In this document: positions 1 to 12,057 of the stretch, piece after piece
Numbering within the stretch: position 1 is the stretch's first letter
Layout: the number at the start of each line of letters is the position of its first letter
From: Conoideocrella luteorostrata
Lineage: Eukaryota; Ascomycota; Sordariomycetes; Hypocreales; Clavicipitaceae
Assembly (NCBI GenBank): GCA_032433595.1
Contig: JASWJB010000045.1
Coordinates: forward strand, 62,001 to 126,000
Direction: 5' to 3'
Length of the DNA: 64,000 nucleotides
The notes under the pieces: model-generated
Database searches by the model: none
What the model saw: only the letters and a program-made list of their open reading frames with translations
What the model was told of the DNA's origin: nothing
Position numbers and translations under genes: made by a program

Positions 1-1444
1 CCTAATTTCGGCAACCGAGAAATAAGAGAGGCGCCGGCACCCTAGTGGTGATCAACAATACAGCTTACCGGCGGCTGGGTGTTTTTACAATAGGTTGCCA
101 CCGAAATGGAATGCTCTTGGCGGGAGTTGCTAAATAGCCTTTGTCATGCCGTGTCGTGTGTGCAGTGAAGTTGAAATTACAGGTTAATCTACCATGCTTG
201 CGAAAGGGGTAAGAATGCTTGGCAGGGACACACTGGATCAATCAAAAGTTTCTCAGAGGGCAGTTATATATATCTGTGATGGTGTGAATATGCACGGCCT
301 TGGGTCTATTGCACCGTATCGCAAACACCGCATGCATAGACTGTTGTGATTTATTCCGACGAATATAAAGAGATCTGTCTCTTCGTTTTAAACGGCTCCC
401 TCCCTACGGTCGTAAAAATTAGGATCACAGCCATATTTGTGGTATACGTCCCGTGTGTGTCTCCCCCGCAAGAACTACCGTTAAATTATGACTTTTCCGC
501 TAGTTTTGGTAGTTTCTCTTCGGCAACTTTTACTTCGGCTGACTCTGTCACCTTCGGGACTCTCTTGTCTGCCGCTGGGATGCCGAACAATGCCAAGTAT
601 TCGATAGCTCTCAGCCGAAGAGCTAGTAGCTGTAGTACTAGTCCAGCAGTTTTGGCCGGCTGGTGGTCGCACGTTTTGCAAACTTAGGCTGTATACGGAG
701 TAAGAGTCCTAGTATCTTTGAGGTGGAAGTAGTGAATCGGGGTAGTGATCGACCGAAGTAGAGCGCATCTTGAGGTAGCTATAAAATCGGCAGGGAGTAC
801 TCCGTACTCTGTATTGTAACTAGAATCCGGTAACAGGGCTTTGTTTTCATAAGCGAGGCTGTCGGCCACGCGGTATCGACAAAGAGCAAGATTTTACGGA
901 GTAGTTATTGCACAATCTGAATTCCGTACTTTTACGGAGTACTTGCATTGACTTTTTTTTTTTTTTGGCCTGAAGAATTGGGTAATTAAAAGTTCAGCCA
1001 CAGGATGCGGTTGAGCACGCCACACGCTGTCATCCAATCACCGCGCAGCCTTCGCAAGCGGCCGCTCTTGCCGCCGTGTCCAGCACGTTGCAGGTTGCAC
1101 GCTGCCACATGGACATGGCTGTCGATCGCGATCGCAATCCCTCGCGCGATACGGAGTAGTTAGAGCAAGCTCCCGTGTCGACATGGGACGGCTAAGGTTC
1201 TAACGAACATCGCTTCAACCCCCCCATCATTCATCCCAAACACGAGAGCGAGAGCGAGCTGCGATACGTCCAAGCAATCAACAGCGACGCACATGCTGCT
1301 CCTCCAATAACCATCGCTCATCGACTATTTGACCGCCAGGCTGAGCCCCCTCCGTTGGGTGCCGAGCCGGGTGGTTTCTTTGTCTGAGCCCCCCCCCCTC
1401 CCTCCTCCTGACTCCAGGCTCCTGAAGCACACGAGGTCGCCGAC
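1..1444. other. Gene-free upstream region of the MAPKKK gene
   Basis: No convincing coding exon on either strand; the open frames are short and of random composition. It holds five exact copies of the 9-mer TACGGAGTA/TACTCCGTA (694, 798, 895, 933, 1150), a T-tract near 953-966 and C-rich runs close to the MAPKKK start. It probably contains the promoter and 5' leader of that gene. Confidence 0.6.
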
Positions 1445-4400
1445 ATGTCGGAACCGTCTCCTCGAGCAGTCCGCTTCTCCGGCGGCGAGGATGATCTGCA
1501 GCCAGAAGGGCGAAATGGCCGACGACCCTCCATGGTGGTCGATATGGATGGCGAAAACTCATCGCCCGGATCTGACGATGATCCCAACGAGGCTGAGGTC
1601 CAAGATGAGCTAGGCGATTTGAAACCATATGGCGACCTTCCTGCACATGCTGGCGGCCACGCATCAATACCGCCGACCATCATAAACGGCGTGGGCTCCA
1701 AGACACAATGGAATAATGCACAGGACGATAACGTTGCATATACCAATGGCGGACGTCCTCAGCGACCCTTGGCTCCAGCAAGAACCCCTTCAAGCACGTA
1801 TAATCCTGCTACATCCAGAAAACCAAGACCAGCGGTGCAGAGTCAGCCAATCGTGGATTCGATGCGATCGTCTTCGAAGACGCGGGTGAGACAGAGCGAG
1901 AGCAGATTCCGAGCCCAGGAACGAGCCTACATTCAAAAACTACGGCACGATGCCAGTGGCGAATATTTTACATCATATCAGGGATTGAACGGAAACGATT
2001 CAGATTCGGAAGGGGAGACTCCATCCTCCGAGGGGCCGTTTGATGATCGTTTGGATCAAGAGACTATTATGTTCTACGGTAACGATGATCTTCAGCCGAC
2101 TGAGGAAGAGATGAAGGATCCGGACAATAGAGAGAGACTTGAGTGGTACGGAATGCTTGAAGCTGTTTTGACTGGCGACGTGGTTCGTCAGGAGAAGAAA
2201 CGACTGATTGGTACTTCGGATCAGCAGGCCAGTAAAACCGCACACAAGTCGGAGCTGTGGCTGGGAGTGAGAGCCAAGTCATGTGGCAGGCAGATTCCAG
2301 TGCAGAAGCGAATGGTTGAAGAGGCCCGGAGCACAGTCGACCGACTTCTGGACGATATCATCAATTTTGAGGTCAAGGGTGAAAGCGAGGTTGGAAAGCC
2401 GCCATATGAGCAAGTCAAAGATGTTGTCAAAAAGATCGAGAAGTGCGAGAGTCTTTATCCCTCCTGGCAATCGTTGGCTGCGGAAAATAAAAAGGCCGAC
2501 TCACCCTCGTTCCATGAAGCCTACGAGGCTATATTCTCCTGGTATAATACCAACAAGATGATCAACACGGAACTATCCATTTTGAAGAAATGGGTTGGAA
2601 ACGAGGAGCTGGACTTTTCCCGGACGAAGCAGAGGTCACCGGCAGTGGATGGCATCACGACTGACGAGACCTCATTCCTGGACAGACTGATGAAAGAAGA
2701 TGGCTTGCAATCTCTATATGACGATGACGAGCGAACTCCCCAGAAAGGCATGCTGTGGCCGATTTCTTCCATCATCAGCAAAGTCAAAGAAACACTTATA
2801 CACAACTCCGCACCGTTTCAGAAACGTCACTTGCCGCCATATCTCGAGGAGCTGTTGACGCTCATCAGTTTCCCATCGCGACTCATTGAAGAAATCACCA
2901 AGACGCGTCTCGAATACGCTAAGAGAGTTAAAGAGGCCGCTCAGCAGAATTCAATGATGCAAGAACAAATGATTTCGCAGTTTCAACTACTGCTCAAGTT
3001 TGCCATTAGAATCAAACTGGAATACCTGTCCATCGAGAGCCCAGAGCCTGGCTGGGATCTTCCACCTTGTATCGACGAATCGTTCGACCATGTTGTTTTG
3101 GACGCCCTCAAGTATTATTTCAAAATGTTGAACTGGAAATTGAGCGGCAACAAGAACACATTTAAAGAAGCCGAATTGCTTTTCCAAGAATGGGATTTTG
3201 CCAACTATATTGGGAGTCATCTCCAAGGAGGCCATATCGAAGTTGCAGAACAATTCAGCTCCCTAACGTTCAAAGCATTGAACCGACTGAGCCAAACCTT
3301 TGAAAAGGAATTGCAGGTTAAGCCCAAAGAAAGCGCGGCGGAAATGAGCAAGCGGTACAAAGCCTGCCTTGACTCGGTCCGCATCCGCCAACGCATGCTT
3401 CAACGATTCTCAAGAATGCTTAGCGACAATTATGAGCACGTTTCTGACTTTAGTATCTCCTTCCCTCCTGAGTCAATGCAAAAATTCTACGATCAACTGG
3501 TGGCATCCGGTCACTTCCGCGTGGAGACTGGAGTATTCGAAAAGCTGGGCACGTACGTAATTGCGTCCCCAGAACTTCATGGCAGGCTCGACGACATTCA
3601 GGCAATGATGGCTGTGACTTCCCTGGATCGGTTCTCTGGCCAGGGCGAGCAATATCTCCTCATCTTGCGACCTGAAGATTCTTTGAACTGGTTTGGCGAA
3701 TCTATTAACGTGCCGCTCCGGGAACAAAACATAGATTTGAAGCGAGGACAGCTGCGATTGTGCGCAACCGGATCACAATCACTTCTTGAAGCAAGAAGCG
3801 CATTCCTTGATGCTGTGGATATGCACGTGGACCTACTCCAGGAGTCTAGGTCCAACATCCACAAAGTCAACACCAGGCTGATGGAGATTCGTCGGGTGGC
3901 CTACAAACTGTCCAACACCTTCATGGACAGTGTCGAGGTGATTCGTAAACAGACTGAAGGAAAGGACTGCCAAGAACTTATTCAAACGTGCTTTGTCTTT
4001 GCGACGGAATTTGGTCAGCGATCGCTTCTTTACATGGACAGCAATAGGCGACAGATGAATAACTTGAAGCTCACCAAGCTTGCCCTTGATTGGGTAAGCT
4101 TTATCTGTGACGACTGCATTGCTTCAGACCGGAAGTCGTTCAGATGGGCTGTCCTAGCGCTTGAGTTTGCCATGGGCATGACCAGGGGGCGGCATATCCT
4201 TGCTCTCGGTGACGATGAGTACGAGAAGCTGAGAACAAAGGTTGGCGGTTGCATGTCCCTGTTGATCTCCCACTTTGATATCATGGGCGCAAGATCCAAC
4301 ATGGCGGCCCAGGCAGAAAAGGAGCGAATGGAGGCGCTCGTGGGCCAGTTCCGAAAGCTAGACAAGAACAGGATGCTCGATGATGAGGAAGCAGCGCGCT

Positions 4401-5565
4401 GCATCACGGAGCAACGTCTGGTGAGCTTTGACGTTGTGGACGAATTCCGGCGGGAGAAGGAAGGCGAGAGACGAGCTCTTGGGCGTGTTCTGGAGACTAA
4501 TAACGAAGCCGACCGATCTCTCGCATATCTTTCTTCGTCGGCAACGAATGTCACGAAACGCTGGCAGCAGGGTCACTTTGTTGGGGGCGGTACCTTTGGC
4601 AATGTATATGCAGCCATGGACCTCGACACGGGTCTCCTCATGGCAGTCAAGGAAATTCGACTCCAGGATCCCAAGCTCATTCCCACAATCGCCGAACAGA
4701 TTCGAGAAGAGATGGGTGTTTTAGAGGTCCTGGACCACCCAAACATTGTCCAGTATCACGGCATTGAAGTCCACCGGGATCGCGTCTACATATTCATGGA
4801 GTACTGCTCAGGTGGTTCTCTGGCCAACCTTCTCGAGCATGGCCGAATCGAGGATGAGCAAGTCATCACCTTTTATGCTCTGCAGCTTCTGGAGGGCTTA
4901 GTGTATCTCCACGAGAGCGGCATCGCCCATCGTGATATCAAACCAGAGAGTAAGTTGTTTCCCCTTGACTTGAACTTTGCCAATAGTTGTCTACTCTGGG
5001 GCTAACAAAGTGACATCAAGACATTCTGTTGAACCACAACGGCATCATCAAGTACGTTGACTTTGGAGCTGCCAAGGTTATTGCGCGTCAGGGTCGCACG
5101 TTGGCAGCAGATTTACATGCCACGAAGCCGAACAAATCCATGACAGGCACCCCCATGTATATGTCACCAGAAGTGATCAAGGGAGAAAACCCTGGCCGAG
5201 CTGGAGCCGTCGACATTTGGTCCCTCGGATGCGTTGTGTTGGAAATGGCCACTGGGCGACGGCCATGGGCCAACCTTGACAACGAATGGGCCATCATGTA
5301 CAACATTGCTCAGGGCAACCCCCCGCAGCTTCCGTCAGCGGATCAAATCAGCCCGCAAGGACTGGACTTCCTGTCTAAATGTTTTGCGCGAAACCCCAAG
5401 GAACGGCCGTCGGCTGTGGAACTTCTACAGCACGGATGGATCATGGCTGTTCGGAGCCAGGTGGTAGAGCCGATGACACCCAGCGATGGCAGCTCATCGG
5501 CACTGCCGACTCCTCTCACTGCGGCTTCGAGTAAAGGCAGCTACATGACGGATGGGAGTAATTAA
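1445..5565 (+). CDS. ssk2: Ssk2/SskB-type MAP kinase kinase kinase (HOG pathway)
   Basis: Two exons, 1445-4949 and 5021-5565, joined across a 71-base GT-AG intron inside the catalytic loop (HRDIKPE, then N-I-L), give 1349 residues. The N-terminal ~200 residues are polar and disordered, followed by a long helical region typical of Ssk2/Ssk22/SskB. The C-terminal kinase domain runs from about residue 1040 to 1310: glycine loop GGGTFGNV near 1046, VKE lysine near 1067, HRD near 1161, DFG-type DFGAAK near 1182, and TGTPMYMSPEV in the activation segment. In the family this cytosolic kinase receives osmotic and oxidative stress signals from the Sln1-Ypd1-Ssk1 phosphorelay and phosphorylates the Pbs2-type MAPKK. 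The length fits the family (about 1300-1600). The ATG follows a C-rich leader and is the first in the long frame. Identification is firm at family level. Confidence 0.93.
4950..5020 (+). other. Intron in the MAPKKK gene
   Basis: The intron begins gtaagt and ends ag. Removing its 71 bases restores the invariant asparagine codon of the HRDxKxxN catalytic loop (a|ac), which fixes both splice sites. Confidence 0.9.
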
Positions 5566-7056
5566 TACTCGTGAGCATTTGTGACCAACACGGAGACGGA
5601 GTAGAACGCATAGCCAGCGTTTTATTTTTATTTTTTTACTTTTTTTTTTTCTTCACCTTTTTGTACAAGCCATTGGCAAAAACACTGATTCGAAAGCTGC
5701 ATATATACCTGTACTACCTAATGCCAGATGCAGATACGCCATCCTCCATGGAGGTACTGATTGTCGGAGATATATATATGTGACTAATGCGCTGTGATGC
5801 ATTTTTTCTGCTTCTCTGTAATATGGAGGCTTGGAGGTATATTTGGAATTAATTATGATCATGGGATGCCGTTGGCTGAGGATATATGAGATACCATTTG
5901 AAAGTAATGATACCAGATTGCCGGGAGGGCAACAGCTTGCCGTGAAGGAACTTTATGCTGCACCGTGCATGTGGTGTATCTGTCTGTGACTGAGAGAGCC
6001 TCATTGGTTGATGCTTGACGCCGCTGGTTACGCTGATCAAGTTCGGTCTTGAGTAGATGGATCAATCAATGCTCAGAACATGACCGCTCTTCCAGCGTGT
6101 CTCTTGTCGTATGGTCTACAGGGAGAATGGGGTAGTGATAGTGGCAGGAAAGTCTCTCCCACGTGTGCGGAATAGTTAGTCATCGTATAATCGTATCAGT
6201 TAGTTACTCCGCATATTTCCGTTTCAACAGGACATATCGTCAGCATATCTATCGTCAGCAAATGACAGCTAACAAAAACAAACATGTATCCGACCAACCC
6301 ACATATGTAGTTACCCAAAACGGCCATGTTTCCGTCCCCCAATCCCCCCGCACCCACGGCGTTCCCCGATGGTGAAGTAACTAACTAGTTAGTTACTGAC
6401 CTGACGATACAGAATTGCGGGGGGGAGGGGGTATGATACTCGCTTGTACCCCGTATGTGCGATATGTACTTCGTGGCTAACTAACTAATTAACTACGAGG
6501 TACGGAGCAGTTACGGAGTAGTTACGGAGCATATTAACTCACCGGCCTCGCTGACCAGTGTTGAACGCTTCTGTGTGCGCTATACGCTATGCGCTCCCCG
6601 CTGCCCGCAGCCCGCTGCCCGCCGGCCGCTGGCTGGTGGGGAAGAGCTCGACGGAAGAACCTACAAAACAAAACCGTCATGCTGGTCGTGCTTTTCCATT
6701 TTCTCCTCTCCCTTTTTTTTTAAAGAAAAGCTCTTTTTCTCTGTTCTTCCCCCGATTTGATGGTTTTCGGTTCTGGAATTGCGGCTGTCTCACAATTCAG
6801 ATAGATAGTAGATCCTCCCGGTGCGCTCGCCCGTCGTACAACTCGGACTCGGCCCATCTGTCCCCTCTATTAACCACCACCATCTCTCTCAAGTTATACA
6901 GAGTCAGGATACGCCACGTCCCAGCAACAAAGACGCATATTACACACAAGCAACACAACAAAACACAACACAAACACACAAACACTACTCCGTACATCCA
7001 TTTCAATAAAAGAAACCACCCGCCCCCGCCTCCCACCCCAAAAGTAAAACAACACC
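5566..7056. other. Intergenic region between MAPKKK and cytidine deaminase
   Basis: Contains the MAPKKK 3' region (T-rich near 5620-5650) and the promoter and leader of the deaminase gene. Around 6500-6532 three near-tandem copies of the TACGGAG(T/C)A motif lie 11-12 bases apart; one is exact (6512). Another exact copy (6986) lies about 70 bases before the deaminase ATG, probably in its transcribed leader. The leader is CA-rich (6940-7000). The open frames here look like chance frames. Confidence 0.6.
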
Positions 7057-7766
7057 ATGCCGTCAAACAGCCCCCCCATCCACGCCTCCTCGTGCGCCTC
7101 CTCCGTACGCACCACCTGCGCAGCCCATCACCTCACCGACCAGCAGTTCACGGCGCTCAAGACGCACGCCATCGCCGCCAAAACCACAGCCTACTGCCCC
7201 TACAGCAAGTTCCGCGTCGGGGCGGCGCTCCTCGGTCCCGACGGCTCCATCACCCAGGGCGCGAACGTAGAGAACGCCGCCTACCCGGTGGGCACGTGTG
7301 CCGAGAGAGTGGCCTTTGGCAAGGCCGTCACCGAGGGCAAGGTGGGTGGGTTCAAGGCCGTGGCTGTGGCGACGGATGTGAGTCCGCCGGCGAGCCCGTG
7401 CGGCATGTGTAGACAATTGTGAGTCTTTTGCTCTCTCTCTCTCTCTCTCTCTCTCTCTTGACCGTGGGGATGGGATGGGATGGGATGACTGGCTGGCTGA
7501 CGGACGGTGCGTGGGAGTGTAGTATTCGCGAGTTTTGCGGGCTGGATATGCCGATTATTATGTTTGACAAGGATGAAAATTACTCGGTTTTAAGGCTGGA
7601 AGAGGTACGTTTTTTTATTTTATTTTATTATTTATTTTTGTTGCCCTTGGGGTTGTTGGACGGTGCTTGAGAGGGGGGGATGGGGATGTGTGGATGATGC
7701 TCACTAACTGACTGTGTGTAGTTGCTGCCGCTATCCTTTGGGCCGGAGAACTTGCATCGAGACTGA
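7057..7766 (+). CDS. cdd1: Cytidine deaminase
   Basis: Three exons, 7057-7418, 7523-7604 and 7722-7766, give 162 residues. This zinc enzyme hydrolyses cytidine and deoxycytidine to uridine and deoxyuridine plus ammonia in pyrimidine salvage; the small class is usually a cytosolic homotetramer. Visible motifs: YCPYSKFRVGAAL, NVENAAYPVGTCAER with the zinc-binding Cys and catalytic Glu, and PCGMCRQF with the two other zinc cysteines. The end LLPLSFGPENL is also typical. The first intron interrupts the F codon right after PCGMCRQ; all three joins keep frame and family sequence. About 162 residues is usual, with a short Ser/Pro-rich N-terminal extension. Intron 1 carries a CT microsatellite. Confidence 0.95.
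7429..7459 (+). repeat. (CT)n microsatellite in a deaminase intron
   Basis: About 14-15 uninterrupted CT units immediately downstream of the first 5' splice site of the cytidine deaminase gene. It may be length-variable between strains. Confidence 0.9.
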
Positions 7767-8223
7767 GTGGTCTGAGGAATGGTGAGTGTTCGGTCTGTGT
7801 AGTTGTACGCATGTGTAGTTGGAGTTCAGGAGAGCCATGGTGTAGCGAGGCGCAGGGAGTGAGATAGACAGATGTAGATGCAGAGCATGTGAACCATGAA
7901 TCAACCATTCATTCCATGCTGTATTCAGAGTGCATAGAGTGCTACGAGCATGGTTGAGATGAAATATATTATGGCTAAAGGCCAGTGCGGCAAGTCTCTA
8001 TCAACAACTGCCTATTAAAGTATTAACTCTCCAGCTCCACCCTCGGGTATTAGTGTCCTTTTATATATAGTTTTTTGTATATGGTCATCCACATATATGG
8101 TTCAGGTAAATCCCAGCCGATATATCGACCCCCGGCCAGCGTCAACTCCCGAGTTTTTTGTTCTTCTTTGCAAGTGTACAAAATTTCTCCCCTTCTCTTT
8201 ATAGCCTTATACTCCCCTGCGCC
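7767..8223. other. Short convergent intergenic region
   Basis: It lies between the 3' ends of the deaminase gene (plus) and the secreted repeat-protein gene (minus). No gene, RNA or repeat is recognised; it presumably holds both 3' untranslated regions. Confidence 0.5.
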
Positions 8224-9809
8224 TTACAAGCCGAGACTCAAAGGCCCGAGCTTCAAGTTCAGCAAACCGCCTTCTTTCTTTGGTGCGGCTGCAGGTGCGA
8301 GCGCAGCAGGAGTAGTCGCATACTTTTGGTTGGCACTGTTCGCAGCACTGCTGTTTTTGTTATTGCCGTTGCCGATACCGTTACCCTTGTTGCTCATCTG
8401 AGCCGCCTGATGCTCTGCAGGCATCTTATTATGCCATTCCTGGTTCGTGGGACAACCACAGGTCAAGTCATAAAATTTGCCGGCCTGGTTGTTGTCGAGG
8501 TCCTTGATGACGTGGGAGACGGGCATGCCGTATAGGTCGCAGCGTGGGGCGCCTAATTCGTTGAGGTAGAACCTGTAGGATTGGCAGCCCATGGTGTCCT
8601 CCATTACGCTCTGTTCATACAATCAGCTGGTTGATTTCCCATGGTTTCATAGTCAAAAGCCTGATTAGTCACTTACGTCACAGAACTGGTAGCATCCTTC
8701 TTCCGTAACAGGTACTCCTGACCTCTCTTCGATAAACTCCGCAATGAAATACACACCGGCCGGCTGGCCCTTGACACCACAGTACGAGGTGTCCTTGTCA
8801 GGCGTGCCTGTCTGATTGTCATGCTCACAGATAGTCTTGGTCGGAGGGTGACTGGCTGTCGGTGTGCTGGTCATGGTAGATTTCGTCACGGGTGTCATGG
8901 CCGTGTCAATTACGCAGGTAGTTGTCTGTGTGGTAGTCATACGAGTGGTCGAGAAGGGAGTGACTTGAAATGTGCGTGTAGTGGCACGTGTTGAAGTCCA
9001 CGTCGTTTCTTCGCAAGGCTCAGTACTGGCAGTAGTGGGAGAGGGAGTGTCGTCCGGGCAAGGCTCAGAGGTCATGGTCATGTTCTTTGTCATGTGCACA
9101 ACCACAGTAGTTCGAGGGCCAGTAGACATAGATGTGGGAACTGTCCGGATGGCAGTCGAATTCGCTATAGTCACCACCGGCGCCGTTGTATTTGACATGA
9201 CTGATTCGTCGGGGCAGGGCTCAGAGGTGGGAGATGCGCTGCTTTTCACAGGCATGGTACTGTTCCTAAGGCTAGGCGTAGTCTCATCGGGACAGAGCTC
9301 AGAGGTTGTGGTGATTTCGTCCTCGCATGGCTCTGTGGACGTAGCTGGCGCGGGAGTCTCGTCGGGGCAAGGCTCCGTGGTTTGGGCTGTGGGTGTGACA
9401 TAGACAGTCACGTCTCGGGTGGTGGTGGACAGGACAACGCTGGCAGTAGGGCATCCTTCTGGCAAAGACGCCATTTGAGTATCGTCTTGCCAATTTTGGG
9501 CAGCCTTTGCGTTGCCCCATTTGTGACTCCGGACGTATAAGCCATTGGCGACGGTGTCAGCAGCAGCCTTTTGCTGTGCCGGCTGCCGTTGGGCGTTATC
9601 ACGTTCAACATCCTAACATACATGTGTAAGTAAAGTGTACAAAACTGTGCAGATTTGATCTCCCTGGCAAATGACGCTGGAATAGCGAGCGCGTGTACGG
9701 ACTGCTATAAGTAAGAGTGTCTCACCTGGACAGACTGGCCAAACAATCTCGGCGCGGCTTGCGCCACTGTCAAAAGACAACAGACCACTGCAACTGTCCC
9801 CGAACGCAT
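8224..9809 (-). CDS. Secreted Thr/Ser/Pro-rich protein with EPCPDE repeats
   Basis: Three exons (9809-9726, 9612-8677, 8610-8224), all joined in phase 0, give 468 residues. The N-terminus is a clear signal peptide: a basic start, hydrophobic V-A-V-V-C-C-L-L-T-V-A, then A-Q-A-A-P. Residues about 100-240 are Thr/Ser/Pro-rich and punctuated by six short Cys-containing motifs of the type E-P-C-P-D-E/D or E-P-C-E-D/E. A second threonine-rich stretch follows, then a Cys-containing domain spanning exons 2-3 (CEHDNQTG, CYQFCD, MGCQSYRFYL, APRCDLYG, LTCGCPTN) and a Gln/Asn/Ala-rich tail. The ending LGPLSLGL does not look like a GPI signal. I do not recognise the family. Composition suggests an O-glycosylated, disulfide-bonded wall or extracellular protein; that is inference. 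Confidence 0.8.
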
Positions 9810-11079
9810 CCTGGTCGTCTTGTATGGGGAGTACGAAAGGAGGAATGAATAACGTCAGTAGCCGAAATGAAGAAAAGATATCACACTATCAGAAAAGCCA
9901 ATATACAGCAGTGGTGGTTTGCGTGTCTGCCGGTGATGAAGGAAAGAAAAGGGAATGGAAGGGGGAAAGGCGGCTCAGCCTGATGTAGTTGAACTGAATG
10001 TGTTCGTTGTGATTCCATTTCGACAAGATGCGATCGCATCTGGGGATATATATAATATCATGAACTTCAACTTCGCTCGTTTTCAGGGCTATAAATATTG
10101 AACCAATGTTCTTCATAAAGCCAATATACCTGTTGGTCTAGGAGTTTATTCGTGTTTGTCGTCAAGGGAGGAGGAAGAAGGAGGCTTAGGGCAGGAGCAA
10201 GCCAGGTCCAACTTGCCGAAATAGGCAATACCCTCGGCAAGGGACCAATCGTGCAGCCCACTTCTCGTCTGCACGTCTATCCACCATCGAAACTACTCCG
10301 TAGCCCATTGGCACAACCACAATAGATAGGTGGCCAAGACCGGCACATTAGATGTAAAGGGCGATCCACTGGAATCCGATGCCATTGTATTTGTCTCGAC
10401 TTGTAGTTACCGAGTACAAGCTCTCTGGCCGCTACCGTCGCTTAATCCCATCCTCGACCAGCAACCCCTCCGCTCCGCCCTTCAGCCCCAGGGCGAGCAT
10501 AGTATAGACAACGCAGGCACGGTCACGGCCATTCACTTGTCACATATAATTGAAACGTAGCGCCTTTGATGGAATGTGTACTTATGTGCATTCATTTGCC
10601 GTCATTGACGCGGCCTTAAAAACTTAATGATCCATAGCTCTGGTTCAAGGAAGAAGAGCCTGCTCCGCCTCCTAGCCTGCACGGAAGCCTACCTACAACT
10701 CAAACTCTCTCCGAACCTCCTAGCAAGCAAAACTACCTTCCGACCGCACTTCCTCTCCTTTTTCCAAGTCGTGACATGCAAACGCACGTTATGTGAATGA
10801 ACAAATATGTGGGGTATCAAGACACAAAGGGCTTCTTCAGCCTCTTCACTTATTGTTTCTGTCCCCATGGGGGACCGATGAACGACAAAAAAATCCAATC
10901 AAAAACAGGCCGCCCAAGCTGTCGAACTGCAGAAATCAAAACATGCACAAAACATTTTCCGCTCGTCATAAAATATCGTATCGAGTTATGCATCAAGGCT
11001 CGTTTTGCTCGACCTCGCGCGACATGTAACGTGCACAGCCACAACAACACAAAACATCATTGATGGTTCGTGTCGTTCC
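9810..11079. other. Gene-free intergenic region
   Basis: No supported gene. It contains the putative promoter of the secreted repeat protein (minus strand) and the 3' region of the low-complexity protein gene, plus one exact TACTCCGTA copy at 10294. Overlapping frames at 10793-11063 and on the opposite strand show no recognisable protein features. Confidence 0.5.
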
Positions 11080-12057
11080 TCAATCTTCCCAAATCGTCTC
11101 CAAGTCCAAATCACCGCGTCTCTCTGCCCCACAAACGCTCCAGCGCTTCCGTTTGTCTCTTGACCCATAGCTTAGTGTCCTGCCTCGTGGGGGTGCATCC
11201 ATGGCGGATCGACTTTTGCTATCTGGAGTCTCGCCCCCGTCTGTGGAATCTGCGGCAGCCTTGAGCTGTGCTAGTCTGTCAGCTTCCAGGGCAGCCTCCT
11301 CTGCGTCCGGCGAGTCAGGGATAGTCTCCAAGCTCGAGATGCTGGGGCTGCGAGAACGAGCCGACGTGGGTGTAGATGGTATAGAGGACAAGCTACCACC
11401 ATAGCCCATGGAATAGATATCGTAAGACCGCAAAGACGAGGCGGACGAGACGGAAGACGGGGTTGATGGGAGCAGGGAGATGGAGCTCGAGCTCGGCGGC
11501 GGGACGCTTCGAAAGGGTGATGACGATCTCCTAAGACGACCCGACGATAAGGTGGACGATCCGAGGACTGGTGAGCTGCTTCGCTCGATCGGTTTCTTCT
11601 CATATTCCAAAACGCTGGTACGAACGGGAGATGTGTTGGGGAATGCTTCATCCGCATGCTTCTTTGGCGTGCGAAAACGGTTTGGTGAGCCTGAGTTGGA
11701 AGGACTGGCAGGTCGCAGTTGCGGCGAGTACAGAATTCGACCCGACCCGCTAACGCCAGGCATGGACTGCGTTCGAGACATGGGCGAAGCTAAAGTGGCG
11801 GCGGATCGGGATCGCATATGGCCACTTGACAGCGGGGAGGCAGTTCGAGGCCTATACGTCAGGGTGGCTGACGAAGGTGCCCATGATGGTGAAATGGGTG
11901 ACGTCGGGTTGGGATCAGTACTTCGACGTATAGTAGGCGGCTTCCTGAACAACTCGAGTTCGAGGGGTGGAATTCCGCTGTGGCCGCTGCTGAGTAAGGA
12001 GGGCACGGGTGAGGACTTGAACGCCTCCATACGCTCCGTCTCAGGAACAGGCTCCAT
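11080..12057 (-). CDS. Ser/Pro-rich low-complexity basic protein
   Basis: Single-exon frame with a proposed start at 12057, giving 325 residues. Function is not recognised. The sequence is dominated by Ser, Pro and Arg (runs such as PPPSSSSISLLPS), with many S-P and R-R-S-S-P sites suggesting phosphorylation, and ends in a more ordered KR-rich segment finishing LDLETIWED. Similar proteins are usually annotated as basic proline-rich in this group of fungi. The frame stays open 186 codons further upstream (to 12615), but that part is compositionally different and looks like leader sequence, so I chose the ATG before EPVPETERMEAF. No signal peptide or membrane segment. Possibly a disordered regulatory or scaffold protein; that is only inference. 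Confidence 0.65.
   Translation of the reverse strand: MEPVPETERMEAFKSSPVPSLLSSGHSGIPPLELELFRKPPTIRRSTDPNPTSPISPSWAPSSATLTYRPRTASPLSSGHMRSRSAATLASPMSRTQSMPGVSGSGRILYSPQLRPASPSNSGSPNRFRTPKKHADEAFPNTSPVRTSVLEYEKKPIERSSSPVLGSSTLSSGRLRRSSSPFRSVPPPSSSSISLLPSTPSSVSSASSLRSYDIYSMGYGGSLSSIPSTPTSARSRSPSISSLETIPDSPDAEEAALEADRLAQLKAAADSTDGGETPDSKSRSAMDAPPRGRTLSYGSRDKRKRWSVCGAERRGDLDLETIWED

Noticed and set aside
4030..4554. A 174-codon minus-strand frame inside the MAPKKK gene
   Set aside because: Antisense shadow of a clearly coding exon.
6558..7412. A 284-codon frame overlapping the cytidine deaminase
   Set aside because: It reads the leader and the deaminase exon in the wrong frame; the deaminase frame carries all catalytic motifs.
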